Assembly (NCBI GenBank): GCA_002394305.1
Contig: DGTM01000052.1
Coordinates: 1 to 22,292, forward strand
DNA length: 22,292 nt
Direction of reading: 5' to 3'
Origin: Prevotellaceae bacterium UBA4336
Lineage (GTDB): Bacteria > Bacteroidota > Bacteroidia > Bacteroidales > Bacteroidaceae
Of this stretch, positions 19,910 to 22,292 are shown in pieces. A model generated the notes under the pieces. That model did not search any database. It had not been told where the DNA came from and saw only the letters and a list, made by a program, of their open reading frames with translations. The position numbers were made by a program, and so were the translations under genes. The number at the start of each line of letters is the position of its first letter. The stretch's first letter is position 1.

Positions 19910-22292
19910 TGAGCTTCTGGACGGCGGCGTGGAGGCCGTCGGGGTTCTTGCCGCCGGCAGTGGCGAAGTGGGGCTGACCGCCGCCGCCGCCCTGCATGAG
20001 CTTGGCTGCCTCGCGGATGTTCTTCCCGACGTTGACGCCTGCGGTCACGATGCTGTCCGAGGCGGCTGCGGTGAGGAGGGGCTTGCCGTCGGCAAGGGAG
20101 CCGATGATGACAAGGCTGTTCTCCACCTCGGCGCGGAGCTGGAAGGCAATGTCCTTGACGAACTCGGCACTGAGCGGTGTGATGGCGCTCAGCACTGTGA
20201 TGCCGTTCATCGTCTGCTGCTTGGCTATCATCTCCTTCTTCAGGTCGGCGGCCTTCTCGCGCATCGTGTCCTCCACCTGCTTGCGCAGCTCGGCGTTGTC
20301 GTTGATGGCTTTCTGGATGGTGCCGATGAGGTCGGGGGCATTGTTGAAGAGGGCGCGGAGGCTGCAAATCATGTCCTGCTGCTTGTCGATGGCTTCTTCT
20401 ACGGCCTTGCCCGTGATGGCTTCGATGCGACGCACGCCTGCTGCCACGCTGCTTTCCGAGAGGATGCGCACCATGCCGATGCAGCCTGTGCTGCTGGCGT
20501 GGCAGCCGCCGCAGAACTCAACGCTCGTGCCGAACTGGATGACGCGCACCTTGTCGCCGTACTTCTCGCCGAAGAGGGCGATGGCGCCGAGCTTCTTGGC
20601 TTCCTCGATGGGGGTGTCGCGATACTCCTGCAGCGGCAGGTTCTGGCGGATGCGGTCGTTGACGAGGTGCTCCACTTCGCGCAGTTGTTCGGGCGTTACC
20701 TTTTCGAAGTGCGAGAAGTCGAAGCGCAGATAGTCGGGCGTGACGAGCGAACCTTTCTGCTCTACATGGTCGCCGAGGACTTCCTTGAGGGCCTGGTCGA
20801 GGAGGTGCGTGCAGGTGTGGTTGGCTTCGATGGCGCGGCGGCGTTCCACGTCGACGCAGGCCATGAACTCGGCTGCGGGATTCTGCGGGATGCGTTCCAG
20901 CAGGTGGACGGTCACGCCGTTCTCCTTCTTGGTGTCGAGCACACGGATGGTCTCCTGTTCGTTGCAGATGACGCCGGTGTCGCCTACCTCGCCGCCCATC
21001 TCTCCGTAGAAGGGTGTCTGGTCGAAGATGGCTTCGTAGACGACGCCTTTCTTCTGCTTCACCTCGCGATACTTGACGATGTGGCAGGTGTATTCCGTGA
21101 AGTCGTAGCCGACAAACTTCTGTTCTGATTGACCATTGACCATTGACGATTGACCATTTTCTTCGCTGCCGGAATGGTCAATGGTCAATGATGAATGGTC
21201 AATGATGTGCCAGTCGCCGGCTTCCACCTTGGCGGCTCCGCGGGCGCGTTCTTTCTGCTTCTGCATCTCGACATTGAAGCCGGCTTCGTCGACGGTGAGT
21301 CCGTTCTCGCGGCAGATGAGTTCGGTGAGGTCGAGGGGGAAGCCGTAGGTGTCGAACAGGGTGAAAGCTTTCTCGCCGGCAATCTCTGTCTGCCCTGCAG
21401 CCTTCGTCTCCTTCATGACGCCGTCGAGGAGCTTGATGCCTGTCTCGAGTGTGCGGAGGAAGCTTTCCTCCTCCTCCTTCATGACCTTGGTGATGAGTTC
21501 GCGCTGTCCCTGGAGTTCGGGATAGGCGTCGCCCATCTCCTGGATGAGTACGGGCAGCAGGCGGTAGATGAAGGCTTGCTTCTGCCCGAGGAAGGTGTAG
21601 GCATAGCGGACGGCACGGCGCAGGATGCGGCGGATGACGTAGCCGGCCTTGGCATTGCCGGGCAGTTGTCCGTCGGCGATGGAGAAGGCGATGGCACGCA
21701 GGTGGTCGGCGATGACGCGCATGGCAACGTCCGTTTCCTCCTTTTCGCCGTAGCGGTAGCCGCTCAGGTCGCCGATGGCCTTGATGATGGGCTGGAAGAC
21801 GTCGGTGTCGTAGTTGGAGTGCTTGCCCTGGATGGCGCGGACGAGTCGCTCGAAGCCCATGCCCGTGTCGATGACGTTCATGCCGAGCGGTTCGAGATGG
21901 CCGTCGGCCTTGCGCTCGTACTGCATGAAGACGATGTTCCATATCTCGATGACCTGTGGATTGTCCTTGTTCACCAGTTCGCGTCCGGGCACTTGGGCTT
22001 TCTCTTCGGGCGTGCGGCTGTCGAGGTGTATCTCCGAGCATGGGCCGCATGGGCCTGTGTCGCCCATTTCCCAGAAGTTGTCGTGCTTGTTGCCGTTGAT
22101 GATGTGGTCGGCGGGGACGTGCTTGAGCCAGTAGCCAGCGGCCTCGTCGTCGCGGACGAGGTTCTCTTCGGGGCTGCCTTCGAAGACGGTGACGTAGAGG
22201 TCCTTGGGGTCGAGCTTCAGGACGTCGACGAGGTATTCCCAGGCCATGTCGATGGCGCCCTCCTTGAAGTAGTCGCCGAACGACCAGTTGCC
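19890..22292 (-). CDS. alaS: Alanyl-tRNA synthetase, 5' partial, with in-frame heptamer insertion
   Basis: AlaRS attaches alanine to tRNA-Ala in the cytoplasm and edits serine or glycine mischarging. The frame stays open to the right edge, where GNWSFGDYFKEGAIDMAWEY, a catalytic-core segment, is read. About 85 N-terminal residues are outside. Visible parts are GDTGPCGPCSEIH, TGMGFERLV, the editing-domain zinc ligands HTCTH and CGGCH, and the C-terminal DHHA1 domain with GGGGGQPHFATAGG. Between KVEAGDWHI and KFVGYDFTEYTC the protein has about 26 extra residues (bases 21129-21207) made of inverted TTGACCA heptamers. The 3' end merges into a 27-bp tandem repeat. As an essential gene it should tolerate these changes. 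Confidence 0.97.
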   Translation of the reverse strand, partial: GNWSFGDYFKEGAIDMAWEYLVDVLKLDPKDLYVTVFEGSPEENLVRDDEAAGYWLKHVPADHIINGNKHDNFWEMGDTGPCGPCSEIHLDSRTPEEKAQVPGRELVNKDNPQVIEIWNIVFMQYERKADGHLEPLGMNVIDTGMGFERLVRAIQGKHSNYDTDVFQPIIKAIGDLSGYRYGEKEETDVAMRVIADHLRAIAFSIADGQLPGNAKAGYVIRRILRRAVRYAYTFLGQKQAFIYRLLPVLIQEMGDAYPELQGQRELITKVMKEEEESFLRTLETGIKLLDGVMKETKAAGQTEIAGEKAFTLFDTYGFPLDLTELICRENGLTVDEAGFNVEMQKQKERARGAAKVEAGDWHIIDHSSLTIDHSGSEENGQSSMVNGQSEQKFVGYDFTEYTCHIVKYREVKQKKGVVYEAIFDQTPFYGEMGGEVGDTGVICNEQETIRVLDTKKENGVTVHLLERIPQNPAAEFMACVDVERRRAIEANHTCTHLLDQALKEVLGDHVEQKGSLVTPDYLRFDFSHFEKVTPEQLREVEHLVNDRIRQNLPLQEYRDTPIEEAKKLGAIALFGEKYGDKVRVIQFGTSVEFCGGCHASSTGCIGMVRILSESSVAAGVRRIEAITGKAVEEAIDKQQDMICSLRALFNNAPDLIGTIQKAINDNAELRKQVEDTMREKAADLKKEMIAKQQTMNGITVLSAITPLSAEFVKDIAFQLRAEVENSLVIIGSLADGKPLLTAAASDSIVTAGVNVGKNIREAAKLMQGGGGGQPHFATAGGKNPDGLHAAVQKLIELLTA
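21129..21207 (-). repeat. Inverted TTGACCA/TGGTCAA heptamer repeats inside alaS
   Basis: The left side 21129-21156 is four TTGACCA heptamers, the third being TTGACGA. The right side 21173-21207 has three TGGTCAA-type copies in the opposite sense, around a loop of about 16 bases. Translated on the minus strand it gives IDHSSLTIDHS then GQSSMVNGQ. The heptamer is the same as the one in rfbD. Confidence 0.85.

Noticed and set aside
19929..21128. 399-codon plus-strand open frame
   Set aside because: Antisense to alaS, whose catalytic and editing motifs are unmistakable.

Overview
The window looks like a chromosomal segment of a Bacteroidota bacterium, most likely Bacteroidales and Prevotellaceae-like. 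The grounds are several promoters of the Bacteroidota type (TAnnTTTG at -7), a TonB receptor/DUF4249 lipoprotein pair, a DUF3822 gene beside rsmD, an OmpA-family porin with a Bacteroidales-style C-terminus, and heptanucleotide and palindromic intergenic repeats of the kind seen in Prevotella and Bacteroides. Species-level placement is inference.

Layout. (1) Positions 1-1953, minus strand: a membrane-anchored protein of unknown function, a DUF3822 protein and RsmD (16S rRNA m2G966 methyltransferase; its last residues run off the left edge). (2) 2047-3606, plus strand: a RecD-like superfamily 1 helicase with a palindromic repeat inserted in frame, followed by an intergenic 22-bp tandem repeat. 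(3) 3932-6849, plus strand: the dTDP-rhamnose genes rfbD-rfbC-rfbB, behind a TATCTTTG promoter and full of repeat elements, some of which supply codons or stop codons. An unrecognised four-helix membrane protein follows at 6859-7779. (4) 7826-8956: an OmpA-family outer-membrane protein with a strong terminator hairpin. (5) 9188-13690: TonB-dependent receptor, DUF4249 lipoprotein, then, behind its own promoter, a secreted protein whose N-terminal half resembles a subtilase propeptide without a protease. (6) 13691-14379: a T-tailed terminator and AT-richer sequence with no supported gene. (7) 14380-17995, minus strand: a compact, lower-GC DpnII/MboI-type (GATC) restriction-modification operon ordered HTH regulator, D12-class adenine methylase, DpnII-like endonuclease, an unrecognised 176-aa protein, and a beta-class methylase whose start overlaps the 176-aa gene by ATGA. 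(8) 17996-18540: a gene-free repeat-rich stretch. (9) 18541-19686, minus strand: an AAA/DUF4143 ATPase with a good promoter and a perfect hairpin in its leader. (10) 19890-22292, minus strand: alaS, missing only its N-terminal end at the right edge.

The most striking signal runs through the window. Short palindromic or heptamer repeats that normally sit between genes lie inside conserved housekeeping genes without breaking the frame: the helicase, rfbD, the rfbB N-terminus and alaS. In two rfb genes the repeats also form the 3' end and stop codon. The rfbD and alaS insertions use the same heptamer (TCAATGG/CCATTGA) and so encode the same peptide, SMVNGQ. This resembles the Rickettsia palindromic elements that insert in reading frames, but with unrelated sequences. 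The second point of interest is the uncharacterised 176-aa protein coupled to the second methylase of the DpnII-type operon.
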